Assembly: GCA_036785325.1 (NCBI GenBank)
Contig: JAXIVH010000081.1
Coordinates: forward strand, 694,025-758,024
Origin: Urophycis tenuis
Lineage: Eukaryota; Chordata; Actinopteri; Gadiformes; Phycidae
Direction: 5' to 3'
DNA length: 64,000 nucleotides
Shown here: positions 44,962 through 55,569 of the stretch, one piece after another
Layout of the letters: every line of letters begins with the position of its first letter
How positions within the stretch are numbered: position 1 is the stretch's first letter
Notes under the pieces: generated by a model
Seen by the model: only the letters and a program-made list of their open reading frames with translations
Told to the model about the DNA's origin: nothing
The model's database searches: none
Program-made: the position numbers and the translations under genes

Positions 44962-45758
44962 GTCAGGTATAGGCTACTAATCACCCAAGGACAGTTCAGG
45001 AATCCTCCTCAGTGTTTAGCTTTATTTTTATTATTTTCTTCTTTTTTTTTATTTTTTTTACAAAGGAACTATATGCACCAACAACTTAGTATTTTTTTCA
45101 GCACCTTTAATCTTGTTTAATCTAGTTTTTCTGTATTGTTAAAAATGTTATTGCGTCGAAATTTTGCATTAAAAGTTTTTTGCATGGAACTTCATTGTAG
45201 CCTTCTTTGTTTTTTATTGTGTATTCATAAGTGTTTAGGTGTTGCATGAATAACATAAGTAGAAGTAGTTTTACACACATACACACACTTTATGCAAAGG
45301 GTAAATAGTGATCTCACTGTCAACTCAGAGGGATATGGCAGTGGAATATTTACAATTAATCCATATCAGACTTTAAAATCTTGTCCACACATGTCAAATG
45401 AAGCTATAATAAATATTTCAGAATAATTCAAACTCAAATATTGGTGGGAAATCTGAGTTTAAATTATTCTGATCCAAATCTCGGCCCATCATTCCTCCCT
45501 GTGATTATTTCCAGGATAGAATGAATGAACCCCAGGCTGGCTTCTTAAAAGTGAATGATTATATAAAATGAGCCAAATTAGCAAATTAGTCTGTTGAATG
45601 GCTCTTTGAAATGAACAGATCGCAAAGATCCGGCTCCCTCCAAAGAGCCATTACCCCACCTCTAATTCTCAATGATTACAACACAGAACAAACTGCCCTA
45701 ATGACACTTCTTGGTCTCTGGACCCTACCCACTAGCATTTACTTTGGCACAGCATTAT
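44962..45758. other. No gene recognised
   Basis: AT-rich sequence after the ZBED-type pseudogene. A small inverted pair (ggctctttgaaatg / ccaaagagcc, 45600-45650) may belong to a hAT terminus. It leads directly into a U1 fragment. Confidence 0.35.
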
Positions 45759-45828
45759 CAGGGGAGAGCGCGAACGCAGTCCCCCACTACCAGAAATTAT
45801 GCAATCGAGTTTCCCACATTTGGGGAAT
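45759..45828 (-). pseudogene. U1 fragment, 3' 70 nt
   Basis: It matches the U1 3' part (Sm site and terminal stem-loop) with two substitutions, and stops at ggggaat. LINE sequence follows. The matching 5' part resumes at 48339; about 40 nt of U1 between them are gone. Confidence 0.85.
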
Positions 45829-46663
45829 ATGAGGAGGGAAAAGAACAAACAGAAACTAAAGAAATCCTTGCTAGAATGCATACATTTTATACTGAACTGT
45901 ATAAAGAAGAGGTGACTGATATAACTGCCATGGAAAACCTTTTGAGTTTCTTAAAGCCGAATGTCGATATTGCCTCTGAACTTGAAAGTGACTTAACTGT
46001 AAATGAAATGACTAAAGCCATACAGAGCATGCAAGACAATAAGTCCCCAGGAGCTGATGGGTTACCCAAAGAATTTTATATTACCTTTTGGGATTAATTA
46101 AAAGACCCACTTTTAGAAATGTTTAATGAAAGCTTGCATAGAAATAATCTACCATTATCCTTAAGAACAGGTAGCATGTCCTTGCTTTACAAAAAAAGGG
46201 ACAAAAAAGACATTAAGAACTGGCGCCCACTTACCTCGCTTGGTGTAGACAGAAAGATCCTTGCAAAAGCCCTTTTTCCGTCTGCAAAAAGTGTCAGGGC
46301 AGATTGTGGGGGAAGAACAGACATGTGGAATACCTGGTAGATGCATGAGTGAAAGTCTTGCCTTAGTCAGAGATTCCTACCTCTATGCATATGACCGCAG
46401 ACTTCCATTATGCATATCCGCCTTAGATTTGGAAAAAGCTTTTGACAAGGTCAGCCATACCTTCCTCAGGAAAGTCATGGTTTAACTTGGTTTAGGGCCT
46501 CAGCTTAGAGCTTGGATCGACTTGCTGTATACTAACTGCTTAAGCAAGGTTGTTATCAACGGTCACTCCACTGACACCTTTGAAGTTTGCTCAGGAGTAA
46601 GAAAGGGTTGCCCATTGTCTGTTATGTTGTTTATATTTGCCATGGAGCCCCTGGCTCGACCTA

Positions 46664-48235
46664 CAGTTGTGTGAAAAAGTGTTTGCCCCCTTCCTGATTT
46701 CTTATTTTTTTGCATGTTTGTCACACTTAAATGTTTCAGATCATCAAACAAATTTAAATATAAGACAAAGACAACACAAGTAAACACAAAATGCAGTTTT
46801 TAAATGATGGTTTTTATTATTAAGGAGGAAAAAAAATCCAAACCTACATGGCCCTGTGTGTGATTGCCCCCCCCTGTTAAAACATAAATTAACTGTGAGT
46901 TCAATTTCTCTAGCCACACCCAGGCCTGATTACTGTTCTCAATCAAGAAATCACTTAAATAGGACCTGCCTGACAAAGTGAAGTAGACCAAACGATCCTC
47001 AAAAGCTAGACATCATGCTGCGATCCAAAAAAAATCAGGAACAAATGAGAAACAAAGTAATTGAGATCTATCTGTCTGGAAAAGGTTACAAAGGCATTTC
47101 TAAAGCTTTGGGGCTCCAGCGAACCACAGTGAGAGGCATTATCCACAAATGGCGAAAACATGGAACAGTGGTGAACCTTCCCAGGAGTGGCCGGCCGACC
47201 AAAATTACCCCAAGAGCACAGCGACGACTCATCCAAGAGGTCACAAAAGACCCCAGAACAACATCTAAAGAACTGCAGGCCTCACTTGCCTCAATTAAGG
47301 TCAGTGTTCATGACTCCACCATAAGAAAGAGACTGGGCAAAAATGGCCTGCATGGCAGAGTTCCAAGACGAAAACCACTGCTGAGCAAAAAGAACATAAA
47401 GGCTCGTCTCAGTTTTGCCAGAAAACATCTTGATGATCTCCAAGACTTTTGGGAAAATACTCTGTGGACTGATTAGACAAAAGTTGAACTTTTTGGAAGG
47501 TGTATGTCCCATTACATCTGGCGTAAAAGTAACACGGCATTTCAGAAAAGGAATATCATACCAACAGTAAAATATGGTGGTGGTAGTGTGATGGTCTGGG
47601 GTTGTTTTGCTGCTTCAGGACCTGGAAGACTTGCTCTGGTAAATGGAACCATGAATTCTGCTGTCTACCAAAAAATCCTGAAGGAGAATGTCCGGCCATC
47701 TGTTCGTGACCTCAAGCTGAAGCGCACTTGGGTTCCACAGCAGGACAATGATCCAAAACACACCAGCAAGTCCACCTCTGAATGGCTTAAGAAAAACAAA
47801 TTGAAGACTTTGGAGTGGCCTAGTCAAAGTCCCGACCTGAATCCGATTGAGATGCTGTGGCATGCTCAAAAACCCTCCAATGTGGCTGAATTACAACAAT
47901 TCTGCAAAGATGAGTGGGCCAAAATTCCTCCACAGCGCTGTAAAAGACTCATTGCCAGTTATCGCAAATGCTTGATTGCAGTTGTTGCTCCAAGGGTGGC
48001 CCAACCAGTTATTAGGTTTAGGGGGCAATCACTTTTTCACACACGGCCATGTAGGTTTGGATTTTTTCCCCCCCTTAATAATAAAAACCTTCATTTAAAA
48101 AACTGCATTTTGTGTTTACTTGTGTTATCTTTGTCTAATATTTAAATTTGTTTGATGATCTGAAACATTTAAGAGTGACAAACATGCAAAAAAATAAGAA
48201 ATCAGGAAGGGGGCAAACACTTTTTCACACAACTG
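46664..48235 (+). mobile_element. Tc1/mariner transposon, 1572 bp
   Basis: TA at 46662-46663 and 48236-48237 flank it. The TIRs of about 70 bp begin cagttgtgtgaaaaagtgtt and are well matched. The element is of a different Tc1 type from 27487-30141. It sits inside the LINE RT fragment. Confidence 0.92.
47015..48010 (+). pseudogene. Tc1 transposase with one stop and a small deletion
   Basis: It starts MLRSKKNQEQMRNKVIEIYL with a helix-turn-helix region (GYKGISKALGLQRTTV). DD34E residues are present: Asp in LWTD (the next codon is TAG, 47474-47476, in place of Glu), Asp in QQDNDPKHTS and Glu in LNPIEMLWH. About 10 residues are missing after MLWH compared with the usual family length. The frame is otherwise open to SYRKCLIAVVAPRVAQP. 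A single nonsense change and the deletion inactivate it. Confidence 0.9.
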
Positions 48236-48338
48236 TATGTAGGACGACCCGTCTATTCATGGTCCCCAAGTCCCTGGTAGTGGGGGACAGGAAGCCAAAC
48301 TATCTGTGTATGTGGATGATTTAACGATATTATGCACA

Positions 48339-48376
48339 GCCCTGGGTGAACCACCTTCTTGATCATGGTATCTCCC
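48339..48376 (-). pseudogene. U1 fragment, 5' internal 38 nt
   Basis: It matches U1 from about nt 17 to 54 and carries A at loop position 33, as do the copies at 17151 and 22287. The first 16 nt are absent: copy F sequence begins immediately. Confidence 0.8.
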
Positions 48377-49230
48377 ATTGCCTTGCGGAAAATAACACTA
48401 TATGCGTTAGCGGTTAACAGGGTAAACTATCGTTTCTCTCGGTCCAAAAATAGACTAGCATAGCAGTATGTTACTCGGTGGGTTGTATTTTAGTCCAGGC
48501 AAAATAAGGTTTGACCCAAGACTAATTGCAACAGAAATGATTTTTGGTATATACGTTCATGAAACCTTCCCTTATCACATACTTAAAGTCTAGGAAAATC
48601 TAGTCAGTGGAAATATGTGAAAATAAGGGTTGTGGTCACATATTATTTCCCAGCAAAAACTGACAAATCTGTATTTAGAATGTTGTGGGAAAAAACATTC
48701 TACAGAATATCTGATCCCATCTACTCAAACATGGAATTTAGAATCTTGCATTGTTAACAATCATTCTTTTATATCCACAAATTTCCTTTTGGGGCATGTA
48801 TTGTACAGGGCTATTTATTGTACATGGGGTGGAGAAAGGTGGGGCATGTCTAAATATGTGTTTGATTAAATTTAGAGAGTACAGGCTTTTTTACAATATA
48901 TAATTTAAGTGGTTTCATTAACTTTACCTTGATAGCAGAAGCCAAAATGTATCGACTGTACACTTGACTTGCTTATACAATTCAGGTCTGTGCATTGTGC
49001 ATGGTATAGAGTAAGATTGGATATGTCTCATTTGACGTTATATGACATATCTTGAGTTCATATACTTTTAGAACATGCATAGTTTAGGGGGTTTAATTAC
49101 ATTGGTGGACCATGACCCATGCATAAACCGGTATTGTGTATTTGTAAACCAAGTGTACATCGATACATTTTTGCCTCTACCATTAGGGGGAAGCTGATTT
49201 AACACATTAACCTATATATTTTCTATAAGT

Positions 49231-49295
49231 ATGGTATTGAGGAACATGAGACATGTCTCAGCTGTGATTATATGTCTCATGTTCCTCAATACCAT
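49231..49295. repeat. 24-bp perfect palindrome arms in copy F leader
   Basis: Arms atggtattgaggaacatgag+acat (49231-49254) and their exact inverse (49272-49295) flank a 17-nt spacer. Copy E has only the right arm plus different sequence on the left, so copy F acquired a fold-back inversion here. Confidence 0.85.
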
Positions 49296-49722
49296 GCACA
49301 ACACAATGACCTGTGTTGTAGGCAAATGAACAGCCTATATTTTGGCCCCTACTGTTAAGAGAAAGGTAGTTAAACCACATAAAATCATGTTTTATGAGAT
49401 ATAAAACCTCTAGTTGTGATTTATCATATATTTACACATGTCCAACCTTCTTCCATACCTTGCTCAATACACAGTCCTCTACTACATGTTGGTGAACCAA
49501 TAGTATGGATGACATATTTTTTTTACCAGCTCCATAAATGGCAAGCGAATTAATTAGCCTAAACTCTCTAAAAGCATATCTTTTCTGAAATACTATGTGA
49601 ATCCTATTCTGAAATCCTCAATGCGTCTAACATGCATTGAGATGACATCTCCCACATTTCTCCATACCATGGAGAGTATAGCCAAAGATCATTGAATACT
49701 GACCGAGATATAATACGTTACA

Positions 49723-50273
49723 ATGGGAGCAAATGTGAATAATTCCGGTCTGCTTAAGTGCATTACATCACAATATAACCTTTTCAAGAGAGAGCTCCAC
49801 TCTGGTCTGCATAAAGTGCCAATGAACATGAAGGACTTTACTGCTTGTCTTTCAGAAGAGACACCCAAAATGATTGATGCCTGCATTGTCTATTTTGGAC
49901 ACAACTGTGCCCCAAGACAGGCAGCAATGCCTTCTTAAGGCATCCAAGGAGGCCAAAGCTGTCCAGTCCAGATCATCACACTCCACACAGGATGACAGCA
50001 GGTTAAGGGACCCAGAAACGGCTTATAAAGAAGGTAATAGCTGGGGGTCATGGAGGTGTTTCCATCCTGTGTTAAAGAGCAGCCATGATAATTAAAAGCA
50101 GAGCACTAGAACCTTTTGTGTTTACCTTGTCTTCAGCCAAAAGGAGATGCCAGTTGATCACACCAGATCCCACAGAGGTGCAGTGCCTGGGCCAGCTGGT
50201 ATTGACCTTTGGCAAATACAATGGGAGGAGTTTCAGATGGCTGGCAGAAAACGATGTGGGGTACATTAAATAG
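49723..50273 (+). pseudogene. Copy F first exons
   Basis: Exon 1 starts MGANVNNSGLLKCITSQYNL. A 5-nt deletion near 49870 shifts the frame; the ancestral continuation (LSILDTTVPQDRQQ, then SHSTQDDSRLRDPETAYKEG) lies in another frame and ends at gtaata (50035). Exon 2 (50135-50272) follows cttcag and encodes KRRCQLITPDPTEVQCLGQL, LTFGKYNGRSFRWLAENDV and GYIKY, ending at gtaagt. This supplies the exons missing from copy B. Confidence 0.55.
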
Positions 50274-50558
50274 TAAGTATGTTGCAGTAAATAGTATGAC
50301 ATTGTACACGGTTATGTTTTTCATGAAATAACAGGGAATTTCATGCTTTTTTAATCACAAATAGCTCAAAACTTATAAAGGTTTCATATCTGAAAAGTAG
50401 ATAGCACACCTACAATTAATGAGACCTTTGTAATGACGTTAGATCTGTATCATGTGATCCAATGGTACGGCGGGAATTAATTGCAGTAAAAAGTCGCGAG
50501 AATAATTATAAAGTGGGATAACAGTTCATGGCATGACATCATGCCATGAAAATACAAG

Positions 50559-50952
50559 TGTTACGGCCCTCAGCCCTTGGCTGTGTCCTGTAGGTGTGGC
50601 TGTGTCCTGTGGTAGTGGGTGTGGCTGTGTCTGTGTGTTGCAGGTTGCAGGGAGATGGCCGATTGGGAGCACCTGTGTCTGTCGCTGCAGCTGATTTAAG
50701 CCGGCTGGCTCAACTCCTCAGTCTCTCTCTCTCTCTCTCCTCTCCAGGAACGACGTTGCTGCTGCTGTTTATTTTGCACCAGACAACACGCACCATACAT
50801 TTGACATCACATCCAAGCACTCTCTTACACCACTGACATACACTTCCACACTTCATTGTACATTTAATTGGTGCCTTTGTTAATAAACCGAACCGCTTTG
50901 GTCATACGTCAGTTATCCGCGTTTGGTTGCGGCCCTGGAGTCAGTCGTAACA
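50559..50952. mobile_element. Solo LTR 2 (394 bp, TSD caag)
   Basis: It begins tgttacgg and ends cgtaaca and is flanked by caag (50555-50558, 50953-50956). Copy B reads across the site as aatacaagtaaggg. It has a CT repeat (50720-50738) and aataaa near 50882. The 4-bp duplication is the same length as for the Gmr1-type element, but the sequence differs. Confidence 0.8.
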
Positions 50953-51061
50953 CAAGTAAGGGAGGGATGAATGTCAGTGTGTGAGCGCAGACCCAGGAGA
51001 AGAGCTAGGGAACGCAACTGTGTCACCCCTGTGTCTCTGTACTCAGTGAAAGGGTTACAGT

Positions 51062-54000
51062 TAATAATAATAATAATAATACATTTTATTTAAGAGCGCT
51101 TTTCTAAATACTCAAAGACACTTTACATTAAAAGCAAAACAATATGAAATAGTACTAGTACCCTAAACAGACTAAAAACAAGACACATTACACTGAGCTA
51201 AACATTAAAAGCAATTTTAAAAAGGTGTGTTTTAGTCAGAGATTTGAAGGTGGGCAGATCAGTACAGTCACAGATGCGTTTGGGGAGAGCGTTCCAGAGG
51301 GAGGGGGCGGCTGCAGAGAAGGCTCTTTCGCCCCAGGTTCGGTACTTGGTTCTGGCTGGTGGAGTAAGGAGGTTGGCATCAGATGATGAACGGAGGCTGC
51401 GGGATGGGTTGTGGCGATGGAGCAGATCCATGAGGTAGGAAGGGGCCTGGTTATGGAGGGCTTTGTGTGTGAGGAGGATTTTGAACTGAATACGTTGTGG
51501 AACAGGGTGCCAGTGGAGTTTCTGGAGGACAGGAGTGATGTGATCACGGGTGCGGGTGTGGGTGAGCAGACGTGCAGCAGAGTTTTGGATGTACTGTAGT
51601 TTATTTAAGGTTTTGGATGGGGTGCCGTAGAGGATGCTGTTGCAATAGTCAATTCTTGAGGTGATGAAGGCCTGAATGAGGGTTTCAGCAGCAGAGAAGG
51701 AGAGTGATGGGCGGAGACGGGCAATGTTCCTGAGGTGAAAGAAGGCAGTTCTGGTGATTTGGTTTATGTGAGCTTCAAAGGAGAGGTAATTATCAATGAT
51801 GACTCCGAGGTTGCGGCTGTGAGGGGATGGAGACAGGGTGGAGTTGTCGATGGTGAGGCGGAAAACTGTCTGTGGTTTTGTTGAGGGATTTGGGGCCGAT
51901 AATGAGCAGGTCAGATTTGTCGCAATTAAGTTTGAAAAAGTTGGTCTGCATCCAGGATTTGATGTCGGCAAGACAGTCTGAGAGTGTGGAGTGAGTGGTG
52001 GGGGTGATGGACTTGGTGGAGATGTAAAGCTGGACGTCATCGGCATAACAGTGGAAGTGGAGACCATGGTGGCAAATGATGTTGCCAAGAGGGAGCAGGT
52101 AGAGTATGAAGAGGAGGGGACCAAGCACCGAACCCTGGGGGACGCCTTGGGACAGAGGAGCAGTGGAGGAGGTGCAGTTGTTGATGTAGATGAATTGTTG
52201 TCGGTCAGTGAGGTATGATTTGAGCCAGGAGAGTGCAGTGCCAGTGATGCGGAGAAAAGACTCAAGGCGGGAGAAGAGAATGGTGTGGTTGATGGTGTCG
52301 AAAGCTGCGGTGAGGTCAAGGAGGATGAGGATGGTGAGGTGACCAGAGTCTGCAGAGAGGAGGATGTCGTTGGTGACTTTCAGGAGAGCTGTTTCAGTGC
52401 TGTGTTGAGAATGGAAACCGGACTGAAATGGTTCGAACAGGTCATTTAAGCAGAGGTGGGCTTTGAGTTGACTGGCGACAATACGTTCCAGTATTTTAGA
52501 CAGAAAGGGGAGATTGGAGATGGGCCGGAAGTTTGACATGTCAGGGTTGAGTCCAAGTTTTTTAAGGATGGGAGTGACAGCAGCCAGTTTGAGTGAACGG
52601 GGAACTGAGCCAGACCTGAGGGAGGAGTTGATTATTTCTGTGATGAGTGTGGAGATGGCTGGAAAAGAATCCTTAATGGAGGTGAGACGGGATGGGATCT
52701 AGGACAGATGTAGGGGTTCTCATGCCTGTTATGGTTTTGAGGAGCTCCCCTGTTGACACAGGGGAGAAGTGAGACAGGGGCTGAGAGGTGAGGAGGAGAG
52801 AAACAGATGAGGGAGGAGTGCAGGCCATGGAGACAGAAGAGGAGGACAAGCTGTTATAAATGGTGTTGATTTTTGTTTGGAAGAATGAAAGAAAGGAGTT
52901 GCATTTTTCAGTGGTGAATGAGTTGGAGGTATTGTCACTGGGCTTGAGGAGTTTGTTTACTGTGGAGAAGAGAGCCTTGGGGTTGGTGGAGCCGGAGTGT
53001 ATGAGGTGAGAGTAGTGGGTGGACCGGGCAGTACTGAGAGCATCCTTGTACTGCTGAAAGTAATCTGTATAGGCTTGCAGATGGACAGTTAAACCGGTTT
53101 TCCTGTGAAGTCTTTCCAGCTGTCATTTATGTGATTTCATTTTGTGTAGTTCAGGAGTGTACCAGGGGGCAGATTGGGTGAAGCAGACCGTTTTAGTTTT
53201 GATGGGGGCTAGCTGATTGAGACAGGAGGACAGTGTTTCGTTGTCGAATTTGGTGAGGTCAGAGGGGTTGTCAGTTAACGGTAGGGAGGAAGCAGATATT
53301 TTACTTGCAAGAGAGGCGGAAATAACTGAAGGGGAGATGGATTTGAGGTTTCTGAAGGATATTGTCCGTTTAACCTTAGCGGTGGGAATGGGGATGTCAA
53401 TGTCCATGATGATTGCCAGGTGATCGGAGATGTTGAGGTTGAAGCTGGAGAGGTGATGGCAAGGTGAGACCAATGGAGCAGACCAGGTCCAGGGTGTGAC
53501 CACGGCTGTGGGTGGGAAAGTTGACATGTTGAATGAAGTTGAAGTGGTGTAGCAATTCCAGGAATTCGGTGGCAGATTTGGAGTCAGTGTCAATGTGGAT
53601 ATTGAAATCCCCCAGAAGTAGAATGGAAGGTGAGATGGCAGATAACTGGGCGAGGAAGTCGGAAAAGTCAGAGAAAGGATGGGTTTGGTTTGGGAGGGCG
53701 GTAAATGATGGCAGTGACCAGAGGAGTGGGACCAGAGAGTTTGAAGGTGAGATGTTCGAAGGAGTCAGCAGCAGGGACGCAGATGGTGGATGTTTTTATG
53801 TCCTTTCTGTAAAATGCTGCAACACCACCTCCCCACCCCTCAGGTCTGGGTTTGTCCATATAGGTGTATCCAGTGGGTGTGGTCTGGTTGAGAGAAAAAT
53901 AGTCCAGAGGTTTGTGCCAGGTTTCAGTAATACAGAGGAAATCCAGGTTATTGTCAGTAATGAATTCATTCAGAATGACTTTTATTGTTGAGTGAGCGGG

Positions 54001-54697
54001 TGTTGAGCAAAGCCAGTTTCAGGTGACGTTGCTGACGTTCATGATAGGTTGAGAGGACTGAGGAAGGGGGCGGAGGTTTGAAAGGTGCACATGTCGTTTG
54101 TTGTGATGACGTAATGAGGAAGATGCGGTGCGTGTGCACGACCAGATGGACGGGATGGAGTCAGGAGTTGAGAAGTTATAGTTGAACATACGACCAGAGC
54201 CTCTGTGTGGAGGACGGCGAAGTAGATCAGTTTCACAGAGGATGTCGATGCAGTCCGGGCGCAGGCGGTTGTTGAGTGAGTGGAGGTCGGAGGTAAAGTA
54301 CAGCAGCGGCATGATCCAGGTGTGGAGCGCTAGCACAGAGCTAGTGCTAGCTTGTGACCGGGAGCCGGGTGTCTGTGGGAGAGGAGACAGCGTGTGCCCC
54401 AGGAGTATCCACAACATAACCACAGCAGGCAAACAGTGGTCCAATGACGAGAAGAGACGAGAGCTGGCAGGACGGGGGTCTTCGCAACAGGTGAGAAGCC
54501 GGGGAGAGACTGCAGCCAACTGATTTTCTCAGAGAGTTTTGAGCGGTGGGATTTTGCAGGTCTGTCTGCTCGAGAAGACTGTTGATCCAGACAGTCTGAT
54601 GAGGTTAGGCGTAGGACGAGAGACAAAACTTGCTGAAACTTGTCAGAGACGGAGCGGAGAGACGGAGCGGCAGCCAAGGTGCGCCAGCATCCGCCAT
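51062..54697 (-). mobile_element. Near full-length L2-type LINE
   Basis: The minus-strand element ends in a TAA/TTA microsatellite (51063-51081). 5' to 3' on the minus strand it carries an N-terminal region (54519-54019), an endonuclease region (53859-53123: GWGGGVAAFYRKDIKTS, LLGDFNIHIDTDSKSA, HSRGHTLDLV), reverse transcriptase (52539-51793 and onward) and the C-terminal domain (to 51198). Frames are broken at several points. The insertion site is the copy B position gggttacagtta/gaaaatcaaag. A 15-nt inverse copy of the flank lies at its 5' junction. Confidence 0.85.
51198..52700 (-). pseudogene. L2 reverse transcriptase ORF, one frameshift
   Basis: From 52539: MSNFRPISNLPFLSKILERI, QSGFHSQHSTETALLKV, LLDLTAAFDTINHTIL, PLSQGVPQGSVLGPLLFILY and HCYADDVQLYIS (the ADD active site). 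A frameshift near 51880 moves the reading to RNLGVIIDNYLSF, FITSRIDYCNSILYGTP, QNSAARLLTHTRTRDHITPV and WNALPKRICDCTDLPTFKS, ending at 51198. The order and motifs are those of L2/Maui-type LINEs. A single shift suggests a fairly young copy. Confidence 0.85.
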
Positions 54698-54730
54698 CTG
54701 CTTTGATTTTCAGTTCGAAAATCAAAGCAG
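54698..54730. repeat. Palindrome at LINE 5' junction
   Basis: ctgctttgattttc (54698-54711) is the exact inverse of gaaaatcaaagcag (54717-54730), with a 5-nt loop. The right arm is pre-existing copy F sequence, also present in copy B, so the left arm was copied from it at insertion. Confidence 0.8.
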
Positions 54731-54780
54731 ACAACCAATCAGTACATGTTTATACTAATACACTGATCTGTTTTAAGGCT

Positions 54781-55535
54781 CCTGCATCATCCACTAGTGG
54801 TGAAGATCAGAGGACTGGTGCCATGTCACCTCAGCCATGTGAGGCCACCTCCGTGACAGCTGAAGGAGAAGCTGCACACCCTGAGGTAATGCTTGAAACT
54901 GACAAAACGGGAAAATTATTCCTAGTGTGCCTAATGGGTTTTACATAAACTTTGTTTGTTTGTGTTCTGCTGTTTCAGATTACATTTGAGGGATGGCATA
55001 AGATGTGGGAATCCAGTCTCCATGGTCTCCCCGCAGAAGACTTGAAGTGGCTGAAGGGAGATGATGAGAGGGGGCTCTTTCAAAAGCCCATGGCATACCA
55101 GGACAAGTATGGGAAGACGAGGTGGAGGAGAGTCCTGAAAGCTGACCGGATGTGGTTTCACCGACCTGAATCTCCTGGCGTGATGGGGGGGAGAGTGCCT
55201 TCAGCAGACTCCTTTTTTCAGAGCCGTCTGTTTTTCTGGAGACCAGTAGGTGTGTGGCAGTACAGTCTTCGCTGCCCCAGGCCCGCATGTCCTGCAAGGA
55301 ACGACAGCCAGGCGTTCCTGTACCGATGTGGGTACTCGAAGACTGATCGGCAGATCTGTGACGTCGGAGGCTGGTACTCCATGTTAACAGAAGTCCTGGC
55401 CTGCAACGCCTGCCGGAAAGCTGCCAAACAGTCAGAGGACCACGCCATTGGTCGGTTCCTGTCATGGGAGGAAGGCATCTTGAGGCAACTCACCCCAGCA
55501 CACAGAGCAGTTTTCCCAGCCGTGTTAACATTACG
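54781..55535 (+). pseudogene. Copy F exons with intact Cys-rich module
   Basis: Exon 54781-54885 encodes APASSTSGEDQRTGAMSPQP. Exon 54979-55535 encodes ITFEGWHKMWESSLHGLPAE, then FWRPVGVWQYSLRCPRPACP, YRCGYSKTDRQICDVGGWYS, MLTEVLACNACRKAAKQ and AHRAVFPAVLTLR. The stop and the rearrangement in copy B are absent here, so this is the better template for the DUF6729-like zinc module. It ends at gtgagt (55536), but the next exons are deleted. Confidence 0.65.
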
Positions 55536-55569
55536 GTGAGTCTCTGCATAATTTCACAGTGATTTGGCA

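Larger units (their letters stand above)
45829..48338 (+). mobile_element. Tx1/L1-like LINE RT fragment inside U1
   Basis: It begins in frame at YEEGKEQTETKEILARMHTF with YTELYKEEV. It continues MQDNKSPGADGLPKEFYITF, NWRPLTSLGVDRKILAKAL, EEQTCGIPGRCMSESLAL, LDLEKAFDKVSHTFLRKV and GVRKGCPLSVMLFIFAMEPL. After a Tc1 insertion (46664-48235) it resumes and reaches VYVDDLTIL, the RT active site, where it joins U1 again. It is truncated at both ends, with several frame breaks. Confidence 0.75.

Noticed and set aside
45829..48338. Site-specific U1-targeting LINE insertion
   Set aside because: Not claimed as such because the LINE piece lacks both ends and there is a 40-nt loss of U1; kept only as a hypothesis to test.
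14996..48869. 79-codon frames at 14996 and 48630 that are almost the same
   Set aside because: They fall in the transposon leader, which has no splice or start context and is shared because of common origin.
54182..54523. Plus-strand frames across 51244-54948
   Set aside because: They are antisense to the L2 LINE, whose endonuclease and RT motifs are on the minus strand.
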